A stretch of DNA of 64,000 bases, taken from Roseovarius atlanticus (lineage in GTDB: Bacteria > Pseudomonadota > Alphaproteobacteria > Rhodobacterales > Rhodobacteraceae). Location: NCBI RefSeq assembly GCF_001441615.1, contig NZ_LAXJ01000005.1, positions 62,001-126,000 of the forward strand, in the 5' to 3' direction. Made by a program: the position numbers and the translations under genes. The notes beneath the pieces were generated by a model that saw only the letters and a program-made list of their open reading frames with translations, was not told the DNA's origin and made no database searches. Below are positions 49,842-57,942 of the stretch, piece after piece; position 1 is the stretch's first letter, and every line of letters begins with the position of its first letter.

Positions 49842-50858
49842 ATGCTGACCCGCCGCCGCCTCCTCGCCGGCAGTGCCGCGACGCTCGCCGCAACCCGCCT
49901 TGGAACGGCGGAAGAAGCCCGGATCGACATCGAGAACATGCTTCCGGGCGACTTCACCTGGCGTCCGGAGCGATCGCCGCACGGAGCAGTGGCCGTGATC
50001 GCGTCGATCCCGGAGCAGCGGGTGCACGTCTATCGCAATGGTGTCCGGATCGCCGTATCGACCTGTTCGACCGGAAAGAGCGGGCACGAGACGCCGACCG
50101 GCGTGTTTACCATTCTGCAAAAGGATGCCGACCATCGGTCCTCGACCTATGGCGGTGCGCCGATGCCCAACATGAACAGATTGACATGGGACGGTATCGC
50201 GCTCCATGCCGGGAACCTTCCGGGATACCCGGCATCGCACGGGTGCGTACGACTGCCGCTGGAATTCTCCCGGTTGCTCTTCACGGTCACGCATATCGGA
50301 TCGCCCGTGATTATCTCCGGTGCCAACAACGACCCGTGGGACCTCGTGCACCCTGGACTGGTTCTGCAGGCCTTCGCCGAACAGGAACTCGAGACGGCCG
50401 TTCAGAGCCTCGAGGCGCGTTCCCATCCGTCGGATTGGACCAATGAGCAGCCCTACCCGATCACCACCGTGCTGGCGACCGCAGCAGACCGGCGTTTGAT
50501 CGTGATGGAAAACGGGCGCGAGGTCATGGAAGACGAGATCATGATCCCCGATGAGCGCCCATTGGGTGAACATGTGCTCGTATTGAAGGAACGGCGGGAC
50601 GGCGGTCTGGGCTGGATGGGGGTCACGCATCATCCCGATCCTATGCATCCGCTTTGGCCTGAGGAACAGGTTCTCAACCGGCTGCGTCTGTCTTCACGGG
50701 CGAATGCCCATATTGCCGAACGCTTGCACCCAGGGATGACTTTTGTCGTATCCGATCTCGCCGCGACACCAGACCGACAGTCCGGCGAAGATTTCGTGAT
50801 TCTGACGGGCGAGCAACTCACGTCGCCTCGCCCTCCGCAGATTCCGGTCCGTCCATGA
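49842..50858 (+). CDS. L,D-transpeptidase (YkuD family)
   Basis: A 338-residue protein. The N-terminus MLTRRRLLAGSAATLAATRL looks like a Tat-type or basic Sec signal. The YkuD domain (about residues 45-165) has GVRIAVSTCSTGKSGHETPTG and the catalytic motif IALHAGN, then SHGCVRLPL with the nucleophile Cys. The C-terminal half is unrecognised. These enzymes form 3-3 peptidoglycan crosslinks or attach proteins to the wall. Its stop overlaps the next ATG by 4 bp. Confidence 0.92.
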   Translation: MLTRRRLLAGSAATLAATRLGTAEEARIDIENMLPGDFTWRPERSPHGAVAVIASIPEQRVHVYRNGVRIAVSTCSTGKSGHETPTGVFTILQKDADHRSSTYGGAPMPNMNRLTWDGIALHAGNLPGYPASHGCVRLPLEFSRLLFTVTHIGSPVIISGANNDPWDLVHPGLVLQAFAEQELETAVQSLEARSHPSDWTNEQPYPITTVLATAADRRLIVMENGREVMEDEIMIPDERPLGEHVLVLKERRDGGLGWMGVTHHPDPMHPLWPEEQVLNRLRLSSRANAHIAERLHPGMTFVVSDLAATPDRQSGEDFVILTGEQLTSPRPPQIPVRP

Positions 50859-51493
50859 GACTGCTCGCGGCCCTTCTGCCCTTACTCGCCATATCGGATG
50901 CGTCCATGGCGCAGTCCGGCAGTCAAGACCCCGATACTCATCTCCCGGACACAGACTTCGTCGTCATCAACATCGACGGATCCGTGAACATGCGAGCGGG
51001 CCCAACCACTGACGCAACCCGGTTGCAACGCCTACCAGATGGCACCCTTCTACGCCGCGTGGCTTGCCAAGCCGGCGCGGATGAACCCTGGTGCGAGGTC
51101 GAACTGGCCGACGGCAGCCTGGAGGGTTGGGTTGCCGCACGGTTTCTCATGGCCTGGTATGGGGCCGATCCTTTCGCCCTCGAGAGTGCTGCAATTCCGT
51201 CCGACCGCCGGATCGAAGGCCGAGGGGAAGGATCCTACGCGGGTGCTTTGGAGAAGGGCGAAATTTTGGACCTCATGCTGTCCCCTCCTGCCGACACCGT
51301 GGTCGGGGTCACCCTCGAGGCTGCCGTTTCCATCGGCACGACGGTATTTTCGCAGGATGGTGCGGCTCTCGCCTCTGAGCGCGGCACAAGCGAACTGGCG
51401 GTGCTGCTGCCAGAAGGCGGAAAACTTCTGATCCGAATAGCCGACATGCTTGGCGATGGCGGCAACTGGAAGCTGGTTGTCGCATACGATTGA
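50855..51493 (+). CDS. Exported SH3-domain protein
   Basis: A 212-residue protein with a signal peptide (about 1-19, ending SMAQS). One bacterial SH3 domain follows (VVINIDGSVNMRAGPTTDAT, then CEVELADGSLEGWVAARFL). A C-terminal beta-rich domain (EGSYAGALEKGEILDLMLSP) resembles the inhibitor-like region in the SH3 protein at 44346. It is translationally coupled to the L,D-transpeptidase (ATGA), which suggests the two act together on the cell wall. Confidence 0.85.
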   Translation: MRLLAALLPLLAISDASMAQSGSQDPDTHLPDTDFVVINIDGSVNMRAGPTTDATRLQRLPDGTLLRRVACQAGADEPWCEVELADGSLEGWVAARFLMAWYGADPFALESAAIPSDRRIEGRGEGSYAGALEKGEILDLMLSPPADTVVGVTLEAAVSIGTTVFSQDGAALASERGTSELAVLLPEGGKLLIRIADMLGDGGNWKLVVAYD

Positions 51494-51515
51494 TGTCAGC
51501 GGAGACACCCTAAGC

Positions 51516-52244
51516 TTGGCGCCGAGGTCGACATATCAGTCAAGGTTGCTTTGGTTGGACCTCGCGCGAGGCGTCGCTTTGCTCGGGATGGTCGTATTTC
51601 ATTTCGCGCGTGACCTAGAGATGTTTGGCCTGGTCACTTCCGGAACGACCATGACCGGCGGGTGGGCGGCATTTGCGCGCTTGGTGGCCGGAAGCTTCTT
51701 ATTCCTCTCCGGAGTGAGTTTCGATCTAGCACATCGGGGCGGTTTCAGGACAAGGCCCTGGGCGCGCCGTTTCGTCATCATCTGCGGAGCCGCCGGTCTC
51801 GTGACCGTTGCCACGCTTGCCGTCTTTCCGACACGCTTCATATACTTTGGCATATTGCACGCGATCGCTGCAGCCAGCCTGATCGGGGTAATCTTTCTTT
51901 ATTTCCCGGCCATGGCAGCGCTTTTTACCGGAATTGCAATTCTTGCGATGGATAACTTCCTCGCGCCCGGAATATTGGAAAGCCAGTGGCTCGTCTGGAC
52001 AGGGTTGAGCGCGGCGGCGCGGCCGTCACTGGACTTCATTCCGCTCGTGCCTTGGCTTGCGCCGTTTCTGTTTGGCATGGCCTTGGCGCCCTTGCTTCCA
52101 CAAGAAGCTCCCCGGTCAAGTTGGCCGACGAAACCGTGCGTTCGCATTGCAGCATGGCCCGGTCAGCACAGTCTGCTGGTGTATCTGCTGCACCAGCCGC
52201 TTCTGTTGGGAGTGATCTGGGTCTTTGCGCAAATCTTGAGGTAG
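51516..52244 (+). CDS. DUF1624-type membrane protein (acyltransferase-like)
   Basis: A protein of about 242 residues with seven or so hydrophobic segments. The N-terminus RLLWLDLARGVALLGMVVFH followed by FARDLEMFG is the DUF1624 signature, related to heparan-alpha-glucosaminide N-acetyltransferase. HSLLVYLLHQPLLLGVIW closes it. The start is uncertain: TTG at 51516 gives a short tail before the domain and has GGAGA upstream; ATG at 51450 would overlap the SH3 gene by 44 bp. A role in acetylating an extracytoplasmic glycan is possible. Confidence 0.75.
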   Translation: MAPRSTYQSRLLWLDLARGVALLGMVVFHFARDLEMFGLVTSGTTMTGGWAAFARLVAGSFLFLSGVSFDLAHRGGFRTRPWARRFVIICGAAGLVTVATLAVFPTRFIYFGILHAIAAASLIGVIFLYFPAMAALFTGIAILAMDNFLAPGILESQWLVWTGLSAAARPSLDFIPLVPWLAPFLFGMALAPLLPQEAPRSSWPTKPCVRIAAWPGQHSLLVYLLHQPLLLGVIWVFAQILR

Positions 52245-52388
52245 AGGCAAGGGAACTCCTCGTGGGTGCTGAAAAGTTTCTCGAGGCAGCCGGTATCACA
52301 CGCATGCCGACGCACCCGCCAGTTGCGAGAGTAATCCTGATCAGTCCCGGCTGGAGGCACAACCGAACCTTCCGTCCTGTTCTGTGGC

Positions 52389-52751
52389 TTATCCGAAAAC
52401 GGCGAAGCCTTCGGACAATCGCTGATAGATCGCCATAAGGCTTGCCGCAGCGATCATCGCAGCCGCAAACGCCGCAACAAGTAGCCACCGAGCAAGAATT
52501 CTTGTTGCGTGCTTTAGCCCGGCCGTGTCGGTCTGCCCGCGCAATATAGCCTCTTCAGCGGCGATCCTGCGACAGGCCCGGCCAAGTGCCAGAAGGACGA
52601 TTGCCCCGGAGACATAAGCAAATCCGACCACGACACTGACGACGATCGTCTTTGCGTTTCCGCGAGACAGCGCGCTTTCGATGATCAGCAGGGCATCCAG
52701 CAAACAGAGGGCCGCTCCCAGTCTGCAAACTAGTGACAGAGCGGTTGTCAT
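52389..52751 (-). CDS. Small integral membrane protein of unknown family
   Basis: A 120-residue protein with four hydrophobic segments (about 5-25, 35-57, 85-110 plus a short N-terminal part) and a central basic/acidic loop (RACRRIAAEEAILRGQTDT). I do not recognise the family. It reads opposite to the exported-protein block and lies 114 bp after the lipoprotein gene at 52866-53189, with which it may be co-transcribed. Confidence 0.6.
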   Translation of the reverse strand: MTTALSLVCRLGAALCLLDALLIIESALSRGNAKTIVVSVVVGFAYVSGAIVLLALGRACRRIAAEEAILRGQTDTAGLKHATRILARWLLVAAFAAAMIAAASLMAIYQRLSEGFAVFG

Positions 52752-52865
52752 GGATTTTGAGGTATTGGTTGGTGCAGCGTCTTCGTCATCATCAGTACCT
52801 GATCCCCGGCCTGCGTCGCCGCCGGCGAGTGGCGGCGCAGTACCACTGAAACCAACAGAACCTGT

Positions 52866-53189
52866 TCAGAGTGAGCCTTCACTACCGGTATACATGACCC
52901 CGGCCACTTGTCCCGACGGGCTCGATTGGCAGGACCAAGGTGCGTCCGCGCCTGCGACGGTAGCCCGAACGCCGACACCAGACTCTCCCTCGACGACGTC
53001 GAAAACCGCCACATCGGACAAGGGACGGTTGGTCTCCTGCGCGATGGCAGCACGGCAAGCGTTGGCCGCAGTGGAATTCAGATTTCCACCGGTGACAGCC
53101 GGAGTGACCGTGGGGCCTTCGTTTTCAACGCAACCCGCGAGAACGCTTAGGCAGATCAGTCCGATCGGCATGCAAATTCTGAAGATCAT
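52866..53189 (-). CDS. Small lipoprotein
   Basis: A 107-residue lipoprotein with a strong lipobox (LICLSVLAGCVEN, Cys about residue 20). The mature part has ANACRAAIAQETNRPLSDVA, then VRATVAGADAPWSCQ and QVAGVMYTGSEGSL. It is the third small lipoprotein of the block. The pattern of an internal Cys pair and a C-terminal V-x-Y-x-G resembles other Rhodobacteraceae lipoproteins of unknown function. AAGAGGGTG precedes the ATG. Confidence 0.8.
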   Translation of the reverse strand: MIFRICMPIGLICLSVLAGCVENEGPTVTPAVTGGNLNSTAANACRAAIAQETNRPLSDVAVFDVVEGESGVGVRATVAGADAPWSCQSSPSGQVAGVMYTGSEGSL

Positions 53190-54333
53190 ATTTTCACCCT
53201 CTTCTTTAAGAAGCGTGACCCAACCATCGCCAAATATACAATTCTAGGAAAGGAAAAAACGTGCATCGTTAACTTCGGGCGCCGTAGAGATCGCGCCAAC
53301 TTTTGGAACCCTGCTTAATTCGTACGGACTTGGCTCCAGAAAATGTGGCCTGCTCCTCGTTTCGTGGGCACCGAAGGTGGTATTCATGAAACTGGAGTAC
53401 CTACATGACGAGAAGGATTGAGGTGCCCCTAGATTTGCGGGTGCTTTGCCGCCGATTTTGAGGCGAGGAGGCCGACGCAAATTTTGTTGCCTTAATCCGA
53501 AGTTAGCCGCTAGCCTTCAGTACATGTCAGAGTATTTTAAGCCACTCGCAGCTGTGGTCGTCGCTGTGCTTCTCGCACTTCGCTGTTAATTTCGCCTTAC
53601 AACACCATTGCTTTCTTAATTTCCTAGAAACCATGACTTAGTAGATGGCGAAACACAATGATCGTTGCCTTGATGCCCAGTCATCTCTCAAGTTAACAAG
53701 TGTTCCAGCCACGCTGCTGCGGCTACATCCCGATATCCAGCAACAGAGGACGTCTGCTTTCAATAACACAGGTTGATCGGTTCGCGTTTGCAGCGAGCTT
53801 CCGCTCTCCGCCCGATTCCGTTAAAAAACAACTGTTTGCCTGTGCAGAAAGTGGCGACCTGAAGAGCGCATAAAAACCTTTCCTTTCAGGCCGTGCGCGT
53901 TTTCTGCGGTGCAGGAAAGTTCTTTGCCAGTTTCCGGTGGTTCTGGGCGGTTGCGGCGAGCAGGAATTCGTCATTTGCGCCGCATGGGCCACGTAGTCGG
54001 AGCCTTCCCCGACCAAATCGCCCGCCGCTTCATGCGCGCCCGCAAGACCGCCGTGCTGCCCCTGCTGGAAAGCCTCGCCGCGCTGGGCCAGGCCGAGAAG
54101 GTCGAAGAGGATCGCTTCGCCGCATGAAACTGCGGTTTTTTGGTGCGATGTCACGCCTTTTGGGGCGTGGTCACATCTTCCGGACCCGGTATCCATAAAA
54201 TCAAACTCTTAGCGGCTTCATGGTCACGCCTTTGGCGTGGCCGTCCACAGACTGTCGCCGTGTAGAAGCCCACCTTTGAATTCAGAAACAGGCCGCGCTC
54301 TCGCGCCCTGTGAAGAAGCGAAAAGGTGGTTCG
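53190..54333. other. 1.1-kb low-GC stretch without an intact gene
   Basis: The first 700 bases are AT-richer than the rest of the island and hold only very short frames, one being a 21-codon hydrophobic frame at 53524-53589 without a ribosome site. The second half holds the coding fragment described at 53909-54127 and the promoter of the HTH gene at 54334. It looks like a junction between island modules. Confidence 0.45.
53909..54127 (+). pseudogene. C-terminal fragment of a larger protein (possible DNA methyltransferase or helicase)
   Basis: The last 45 residues or so of this frame (GAFPDQIARRFMRARKTAVL, then PLLESLAALGQAEKVEED) read like the C-terminal winged-helix tail of large DNA methyltransferases common in alphaproteobacteria. 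The preceding codons have no coherent protein and no ribosome site. The full gene is absent, so it is taken as a remnant from an earlier insertion or deletion. Family assignment is tentative. Confidence 0.35.
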
Positions 54334-54537
54334 ATGACGAAGTTGACACAGGACCAATTGGCGACGCGCTGGCATATGTCTCCGCGAACGCTGGAACAGT
54401 GGCGTTGGCTGGGCAAGGGGCCGAGGTTCCTCAAGATAGGAGCGCGGGTTCTTTACGATGAGGCCGAGATTGAGGCGTTCGAGGCCGGGCAGGTTTGTCA
54501 GAATACGCACGGTCCGATTGGCACGGGTGTGCTGTGA
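54334..54537 (+). CDS. Small helix-turn-helix (excisionase/AlpA-like) protein
   Basis: A 67-residue protein with an HTH_17/MerR-like fold: LTQDQLATRWHMSPRTLEQW, then RWLGKGPRFLKIGARVLYDE and AEIEAFEAG. Such proteins act as excisionases or small regulators of integrative elements. AAGGTGG precedes the ATG at 54334. Its stop overlaps the next ATG by one base (TGATG). Confidence 0.82.
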   Translation: MTKLTQDQLATRWHMSPRTLEQWRWLGKGPRFLKIGARVLYDEAEIEAFEAGQVCQNTHGPIGTGVL

Positions 54538-55043
54538 TGGCCAAGAGGTTTTCGACGGGCAGGATCAAGACGCACCGGGTCTACACGGTTTGGGAAGTCT
54601 CGGACGTTCTTGGATGTCATCGCCAGACGGTCATTCGATGGATCAAGCACGGGGGTCTGATTGCCGATACCAGCAGCAAACCCTGGCTGATTGAGGGGCG
54701 CGACCTGAAGGCGTTTCTTGGTGCAAGGCAAACCAAGGCGCGTTGCAAGCTGGCCCTGCATCACTGCTATTGCCTGGGCTGTAAAGCCCCACAGGAGCCG
54801 GACGGGAAGATCGCCGATTATGTGCAACAGACACCTGTCAGTGGGCGGTTGATGGGCCTTTGCCCGAGTTGCGGGACGTTGATGAACAAGGTTGTCAGAC
54901 GCGCCGATCTTGAGGCGATCCGGGCCAAAATCGAGGTGACGGTTCAGAAAGCCAACCCAAGATTAGTGTCCCGTGTCGATCCCCCTTCAAATGTCACCTT
55001 GGAACAGGAGGCCAAACCCCATGGCAAAGCGCAACAAGGATAA
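54537..55043 (+). CDS. HTH protein with C-terminal zinc-ribbon-like cysteines
   Basis: A 168-residue protein. The N-terminal HTH_17 domain (YTVWEVSDVLGCHRQTVIRW, then IKHGGLIADTSSKPWLIEGR) is followed by Cys pairs CYCLGC and LCPSCGTL, likely a zinc site, and a helical tail. It is probably a DNA-binding partner of the next gene, with which it overlaps by 23 bp, and of the small HTH protein before it. The three form one operon. Confidence 0.75.
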   Translation: MAKRFSTGRIKTHRVYTVWEVSDVLGCHRQTVIRWIKHGGLIADTSSKPWLIEGRDLKAFLGARQTKARCKLALHHCYCLGCKAPQEPDGKIADYVQQTPVSGRLMGLCPSCGTLMNKVVRRADLEAIRAKIEVTVQKANPRLVSRVDPPSNVTLEQEAKPHGKAQQG

Positions 55044-56085
55044 CCTTCGGATCAAGCGGAAATACCTCGTCTGGCGCAAGGATGCGCAGGGGGTTTCTGA
55101 GGCAACAATAGATAAGACTGCCGCCGCGATTTCACTCTATGACGGCTGGCTTGCGGGAAAGGACTTTCGTGCCTTCCATTCCGAGCGTGCCCGTGCCTTC
55201 AAGCGGTATCTGGCGGGGTTGAGGAATGAACGAACGGGCGCGCCGTTGTCTGCTGCCACGATCAACGGAACGCTGCGCGAGTTGAAAGGCTTTTTCTACT
55301 GGCTGGCAGATCAACCGGGCTACAAGTCAAAGATTTCCCGGGCCATTGCGGATTATCTGACGCCAGACAAGAAGTCCGAGAATGCCCGCAGGGGCTCGCT
55401 CTGGAAACCGCATCCTTCACCGGATCAGGTTCGGCACATCATCGCCAATATGTCACAAGGAACAGTGATTGAGCGTCGCAATCGCGCATTGGTTGCCTTC
55501 CTATTCCTGACGTGTTCCCGCGAAGGAGCGGCGATCACTTTGCGACTTGGTCATGTCGATTTGGCTCACAATTGCGTGCATTTCGACGGGCGACAGGTAG
55601 ACACAAAGTTCGGGAAAACATTCACCACTGCGTTTTACCCCTTCGGTGAAGAGTTGGAGCGTTGCGTGTTCAATTGGCTTGAAGAATTGAAGCGGGACCA
55701 CCTGTTCGCAAGTTCAGACCCGTTGTTTCCGAAGACCCTGGTTGGCGTGGGAGCATCTAGAAAGTTTGAGGTGATGGGTATTCTCAGGGAGCCCTGGGCC
55801 AGCCCATCAAGTGCTGCCAAGATATTCAAGCAAGCCTTTGCTGATGCGGGCCTTCCTCCGTTTTCTCCGCACCGTGTGCGCGATACGGTTGCCGAACTGG
55901 CCAAGGATCACTGTCGGACACCGGAAGACTACAAGGCATGGTCGCAGAACATGGGGCATGAGGATGTTCTCACGACTTTTCGGTCACACGGGTCAGTTGC
56001 ACCGGGACGGCAGACTGAATTGATGCAGCGGTTTCGGGATCGCGGACGATGCACTGATGACGAGGGGTCTGATATCATTGAATAG
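55021..56085 (+). CDS. Tyrosine-recombinase-like protein lacking the catalytic Tyr
   Basis: A 354-residue protein with the fold pattern of phage integrases: a core-binding domain (about 25-120) and a catalytic-like domain with Arg in LTCSREGAAITLRLG, Lys in DTKFGKT, PHRVRDTVAEL (H-x-x-R) and MGHEDVLTTFRSHG. In that last motif the position of the nucleophile Tyr (TTxxY) is Ser. The glutamate after the first Arg is also displaced. It is thus probably unable to cut DNA in the standard way and may be a DNA-binding or regulatory relative. It converges on the QueC-like gene with a 3-bp gap. Confidence 0.75.
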   Translation: MAKRNKDNLRIKRKYLVWRKDAQGVSEATIDKTAAAISLYDGWLAGKDFRAFHSERARAFKRYLAGLRNERTGAPLSAATINGTLRELKGFFYWLADQPGYKSKISRAIADYLTPDKKSENARRGSLWKPHPSPDQVRHIIANMSQGTVIERRNRALVAFLFLTCSREGAAITLRLGHVDLAHNCVHFDGRQVDTKFGKTFTTAFYPFGEELERCVFNWLEELKRDHLFASSDPLFPKTLVGVGASRKFEVMGILREPWASPSSAAKIFKQAFADAGLPPFSPHRVRDTVAELAKDHCRTPEDYKAWSQNMGHEDVLTTFRSHGSVAPGRQTELMQRFRDRGRCTDDEGSDIIE

Positions 56086-56088
56086 GTT

Positions 56089-57942
56089 TCAATCCTGTTC
56101 GATTTTCCTAACGATGACACGGTCAGGCGCAAGGCGGTATCCCTGCCAGGGGTTGTTCTCGATCAGTTCACCCCCCAGAGCTTCATCAAGGCCGCTCGAA
56201 GCGAACCTTTGCCTTAGATATGATCGGGCACGCATGACCCGGCGACGCAACGCTTCGTCGCTCGCCAATTCAAGGTGCTGGGCAAGTTGAGCAGCTTGAA
56301 GGAACGGATAGTCCAATGGTGGCAATCCTTGCCCGACGCCAGTCAGCCAAAGGGTTGCCAATTCGATCAATAACGACGCTGTCGCGTTCCTTTCAAAAGT
56401 AACCCGGTCATCAATTGTAATCCGCCGTCTGCGCGTATCCACTTCCAGAATGAATGGGTGTGGCATCGGAGGGTCTGGTGGAGCCGCCTGATCCGGGATT
56501 GCAGCCAGCAACGCTTGTCGCTGAACGTCGCCATAGAGCCTGGGCAAGCTCCCCTCAGGGAAGCTATCGGCATCGCGACTATCGAACGTGTTGTGCATCA
56601 CCCCGGACACGGAAGCGCCATGACGGTTCAACAGATCCGCGATCATCGTTAGAGCCGTCGCGGGCGGATAATCAAGATGTCCGACGGCATCCAGAACCGC
56701 CGGGAATGTCCGCTCCAAAACTTCCGGCGTCATATGTTCGAACACCTGGGCATTGCGCACATAGGACAGAGCAACTTCACGATCTATGGCACCGTTCCTG
56801 GCATCATCCATCAATGCCACTTTGTATGCCTCTTCTGGGTCAAACTGCGTCAGCCCGGCAGCCAACATCGCGAAGCGGCGATCAATGCACTGCGAACAGC
56901 GTCCGCAATGAACGTGCTGCTTGGTCTGATTATGAACATCGGCGCAGCTTCGGGTGTGGGCTATGTGGTCATTCATTCCCAGCCGGGAAATAGCTTTGAC
57001 AACATCTGTTTTGGTGCGCCAGAAAAGCGGGTTGTCGATCCTCATACCCTTTTCGAAGACCTTGGCAAAGAACCCCGTAAACCGCGTCAGAGTTTGGGGA
57101 TGTGTTGTCCGGGTCGCGCGTGTTCCGACAACATTGTTGACCGGTGGCAGGTTCAGGCTGACCACGCCGTTTTCATGGAAAGATACGCGGTTTTGTTCAA
57201 AGGCCTGCGCCGTGATCGCCCCCAGCACCGCAAACAGGAAAGACCGGCTGCGATGCGTGCCTTCTTTCAGGCTACGCCCCTTCATCTGAACTTGAACAGG
57301 CACATGTCGACAAAAATCCCCACCAAACTTGCCGATCAAGGCCTTGTGCAGGTTGCGCTGTACGGGCGCGATCTTGGACGCCGAGAAATGGCTGACCAGC
57401 GCGACACGTTGGCGTTGCTCAGCGATTTCTTCCAGCGCACCGGCAAAGGAATCGAGTCCGCCTGAGAACATCAGAACCCGGTCGGCCTTCCAGGAACTCT
57501 CCGCATCGAATTTGAAAAACTTCGAGCGCTCAGCCTCGGGATAACGTTTTTGGCTGAAGCCAAACTCAAACCGGTCACCGGACAGGAACATCAAGGTCTC
57601 TTCGAGTAACCGCGTCACATCGTCCCTTGCCCAAAAGTCACGATCTCGAACCGGCATATCGACAATGAACCGGCGGTGCCATTTACGCCCCATTTGCTGA
57701 TCAACCGGTCCGCCCCGGCTCACAGCAGCATCCGCGCCATAAACCACCGCGGCGATCTCCAGCAGATCAAATGCTCGATCCGGCAGCCCTGCTACAAGTT
57801 GCTCGTTGAGCCGACCGATCCGCAACCTCACACCCACCGGCTTGTCGTCGATCTCCAGGCGCACTTCCTCATCACCCCCGCTCTTGGTCAGCGGGGCGAG
57901 GCACCGGATGTGATGCTCAGGCGGTGTCACGCCGCCGCCCAA
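56089..57942 (-). CDS. QueC-like (7-cyano-7-deazaguanine synthase-like) enzyme, candidate QatC/Cap9-type defence protein
   Basis: A 617-residue protein. The central domain (about 150-380) is QueC-like: PP-loop ATP motif VLMFSGGLDSFAGAL (SGGLDS at 160-165) and zinc site C333-x12-C346-x2-C349-x2-C352, as in QueC. It is far longer than QueC (about 230 residues), with a 150-residue N-terminal and a 240-residue C-terminal extension, the latter ending in a winged-helix-like helical region. QueC makes preQ0 for queuosine, but no queC/D/E/F genes are near. Long QueC relatives occur in Qat and type IV CBASS defence. The start is TTG at 57942 (AGGA 6 bp upstream) or GTG at 57930; it overlaps the partner gene. 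Confidence 0.8.
   Translation of the reverse strand: MGGGVTPPEHHIRCLAPLTKSGGDEEVRLEIDDKPVGVRLRIGRLNEQLVAGLPDRAFDLLEIAAVVYGADAAVSRGGPVDQQMGRKWHRRFIVDMPVRDRDFWARDDVTRLLEETLMFLSGDRFEFGFSQKRYPEAERSKFFKFDAESSWKADRVLMFSGGLDSFAGALEEIAEQRQRVALVSHFSASKIAPVQRNLHKALIGKFGGDFCRHVPVQVQMKGRSLKEGTHRSRSFLFAVLGAITAQAFEQNRVSFHENGVVSLNLPPVNNVVGTRATRTTHPQTLTRFTGFFAKVFEKGMRIDNPLFWRTKTDVVKAISRLGMNDHIAHTRSCADVHNQTKQHVHCGRCSQCIDRRFAMLAAGLTQFDPEEAYKVALMDDARNGAIDREVALSYVRNAQVFEHMTPEVLERTFPAVLDAVGHLDYPPATALTMIADLLNRHGASVSGVMHNTFDSRDADSFPEGSLPRLYGDVQRQALLAAIPDQAAPPDPPMPHPFILEVDTRRRRITIDDRVTFERNATASLLIELATLWLTGVGQGLPPLDYPFLQAAQLAQHLELASDEALRRRVMRARSYLRQRFASSGLDEALGGELIENNPWQGYRLAPDRVIVRKIEQD

Noticed and set aside
52681..53247. 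A 188-codon plus-strand frame
   Set aside because: It is antisense to a lipoprotein with a textbook lipobox and ribosome site, and its translation is low-complexity Pro/Ser/Thr.
53524..53589. A 21-codon hydrophobic frame resembling a small toxin or membrane peptide
   Set aside because: No ribosome site and no antitoxin-like partner or antisense RNA signal nearby; chance frames of this size are common.
55021..56085. Second tyrosine recombinase as evidence for a second nested island
   Set aside because: The catalytic Tyr is missing and no further direct repeats were found around it; the 52-bp repeats explain one element.
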